DNA of 64,000 bases from Peribolospora baueri (lineage: Eukaryota; Basidiomycota; Peribolosporomycetes; Peribolosporales; Peribolosporaceae): positions 157,507 to 221,506 of the forward strand of contig JAMDHS010000032.1 of NCBI GenBank assembly GCA_029717555.1, in the 5' to 3' direction. Position numbers and translations under genes: made by a program. Below the pieces are notes generated by a model, which had not been told where the DNA came from, did not search any database, and saw only the letters and a list, made by a program, of their open reading frames with translations. How positions within the stretch are numbered: the stretch's first letter is position 1; every line of letters starts with the position of its first letter. Positions 62,498 through 64,000 of the stretch are shown piece after piece.

Positions 62498-64000
62498 GCC
62501 GTCGTCGCCCCCACGACGACGCTCGTCTTCGTCCTCGACCTCGTCTTGTCGCTCGCCATCGCTCCCGTTCCTCGCTTCCTCCCGCTTCTAGCTTCCGCTC
62601 GCCTGTCGGAACGTATACCACTCCTCCGCCAACCTACGTGCCCCGCTTTTGGTCGGTCGGCCGCCTTTCTCGGCCCCCCCCTTTCGTCGGCCCTTCGTTC
62701 CTTCCTTGCGCGCTCGAGGCGGCTCCCTCTTCGGATTTCGACTTCTATACCCGAGAAGGAGCGGTCGGGCGGGCGGATGGGGGGCTCAGCAAAACAATAC
62801 TCTCTTCTTTCCAAGCCAAGCCAAGCCGACCGGGTGTTGGAGCGGCCTTCTCCTTTCGCTTACTTCCTCCTTCGTCGCACCCTTCTTCTTTCCCATCTTG
62901 CTGCCGACGCCTCTCGCTCGCTCGTCGGAGTCGGGCGCCCCCTTCCGTCTCGTCTTTTCTTCCCCTCATCTCTCCGCCCGCCCGTCCGTCCGTCCTTCCT
63001 CGCTCGCTCGCTCCCTTCTTGTGCCTTCTTGTGCCCCCACCCTTTCTTCCTTTGTCGCGTACATCATCGATCGACCATCGAGTCGAATCATCATCACCAT
63101 CGGATCATCTAAGGTTTAGGTAGCTAGTGAAACCAGTCAGCCAGTCAGTCAGTAGTCAGTCGGGCCGGAGCCGTTCGTTCGTTTCTTGCCAGAGCCCATC
63201 GTCGTCATCGTCGTCGTACCCGTTTGTTGTTTCTTCCTCTCTGCCTCGTTCGTAGGTCGGCTTGGCTTGGCTTGTAACGCCGCCCCGCCCGGCTGTGCTG
63301 TTTTCGTTTGCCTTGACTGGAATGGAAACGTTGAGATGGATGAGAAGGGACGAGAGGAGTGGGACTGGAAGGAGAGGCTGAGTGCGCGCATGTTCCGAGC
63401 CGTGACCAAAGACAACCAAAGCCACTCGAGCGAAGAAGGGGGACACACTGCGAGCGGGCCGCGGGGCGCTTGTACGTCTCTCCATCTGTCTATCCTTCTA
63501 TCCATCCGTCTATCTATCTATCGGACTGCGCTCGGAGCCCCGAAGTGTCCCTCGTATGGGGTGGGGTGTGGCCCACGACGGTCGTGCGACGACGACGGCG
63601 ACCACCACCACTACCACCACCACCGACGGACGGACATACACGACGAGCAAGCGAGCGGGCCAGGCGGGGCACCCCGCACACACATACATACATACACACG
63701 TACATACATGCATGTGCACGTCGAACGCTTCGATTCTTCTCGGTCAATCAGTCAGTCAGTCCATCCGTCGGTTCACATTCCGTCTCTGTGGCGGTGCCAG
63801 GGGGGCAGGTAAGGTAAGGTAAGGTAAGGAAAGTAGTAAGGAAGATAGTAAAGAAGGTGAAGAAAGCATGGAGAGGGTACGAGATAGGCCTCGGGCACCC
63901 CTCCCTGACCGCGCCCGACCGACCGCGACCGACGGACGGACGCGACGGGACGCGGGCCAAAGCAAGCCAACGAACGAACGAACGACGAACGGGAAAAAAA
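62498..64000. other. Downstream region to window end, no gene seen
   Basis: CT-rich 3' region (62500-63060), then repeat-bearing DNA: TATC/CATC runs at 63485-63520, ACCACC runs at 63600-63630, CATA/CACA at 63680-63715, GGTAA x4-5 at 63808-63829, and CGAAC/AACG units at 63965-63990. Open frames on both strands are biased and lack domains. Confidence 0.5.
63808..63829 (+). repeat. (GGTAA)n pentanucleotide repeat
   Basis: Four to five consecutive GGTAA units followed by degenerate copies (GGAAAG, TAGTAAGG). It is internal, not at the window edge. Confidence 0.85.

Noticed and set aside
63808-63829. GGTAA array as a telomere-type repeat
   Set aside because: Too few units, internal, and not a known basidiomycete telomere unit (usually TTAGGG-like).

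Overview
The window is nuclear DNA from a filamentous or dimorphic fungus, most likely a basidiomycete. It is GC-rich. Protein genes are cut by many short GT-AG introns (mostly about 60-130 nt) whose positions and phases could be checked by reading across each junction. Family members include Yta7/ATAD2, a RasGEF, kinesin-8, TFIIIC, a HEI10-type RING protein, an Apd1-type ferredoxin and the PP2A catalytic subunit. No bacterial, viral or transposon gene was recognised. The exact genus cannot be told from sequence alone; Ustilaginomycotina or Pucciniomycotina would both fit.

Layout: (1) 1-1839 (+), the 3' end of a Yta7/ATAD2-type chromatin ATPase. (2) 3672-5414 (-), a two-finger C2H2 regulator whose first intron holds a C50 tract and a GAAA microsatellite. 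(3) 5415-10307, almost 5 kb without a supportable gene. (4) 10308-12738 (-), a nine-exon peroxisomal-type NADH pyrophosphatase, divergent from a nine-exon RasGEF (13325-18073, +), followed by a dienelactone hydrolase (18927-20714, +). (5) A kinesin-8 (21074-24333, -) divergent from the TFIIIC subunit Sfc1/Tfc1/GTF3C5 (24752-27496, +). (6) A PHD-finger protein (28374-31748, +). (7) An EIF1AD homologue (32521-33340, -) divergent from a 1,529-aa low-complexity protein (33805-38741, +). (8) A HEI10-like RING protein (39228-41350, -) divergent from a conserved orphan (41771-43584, +). (9) An Apd1/Aim32-type [2Fe-2S] protein (44292-45939, +) convergent with a CASTOR-like ACT protein (46202-47045, -). 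(10) The PP2A catalytic subunit (48372-50059, -). (11) A 1,951-aa coiled-coil orphan (51307-57270, -) divergent from a single-pass membrane protein (60386-62497, +).

The genes do not form a pathway or cluster; this looks like a housekeeping segment with five divergent promoters. Two of those contain paired RTCACGTG E-boxes and a third contains one.

The most interesting signals lie in gene structure: a last intron in the NADH pyrophosphatase that decides whether a peroxisomal C-terminus (AKI) is made; 12- and 18-nt microexons through the RING gene; eight AAG splice acceptors and three GC donors; a bromodomain split by a repeat insert; a degenerate GTPase domain fused to a RasGEF; and a sharply AT-rich island at 47.1-47.35 kb that resembles mitochondrial DNA.
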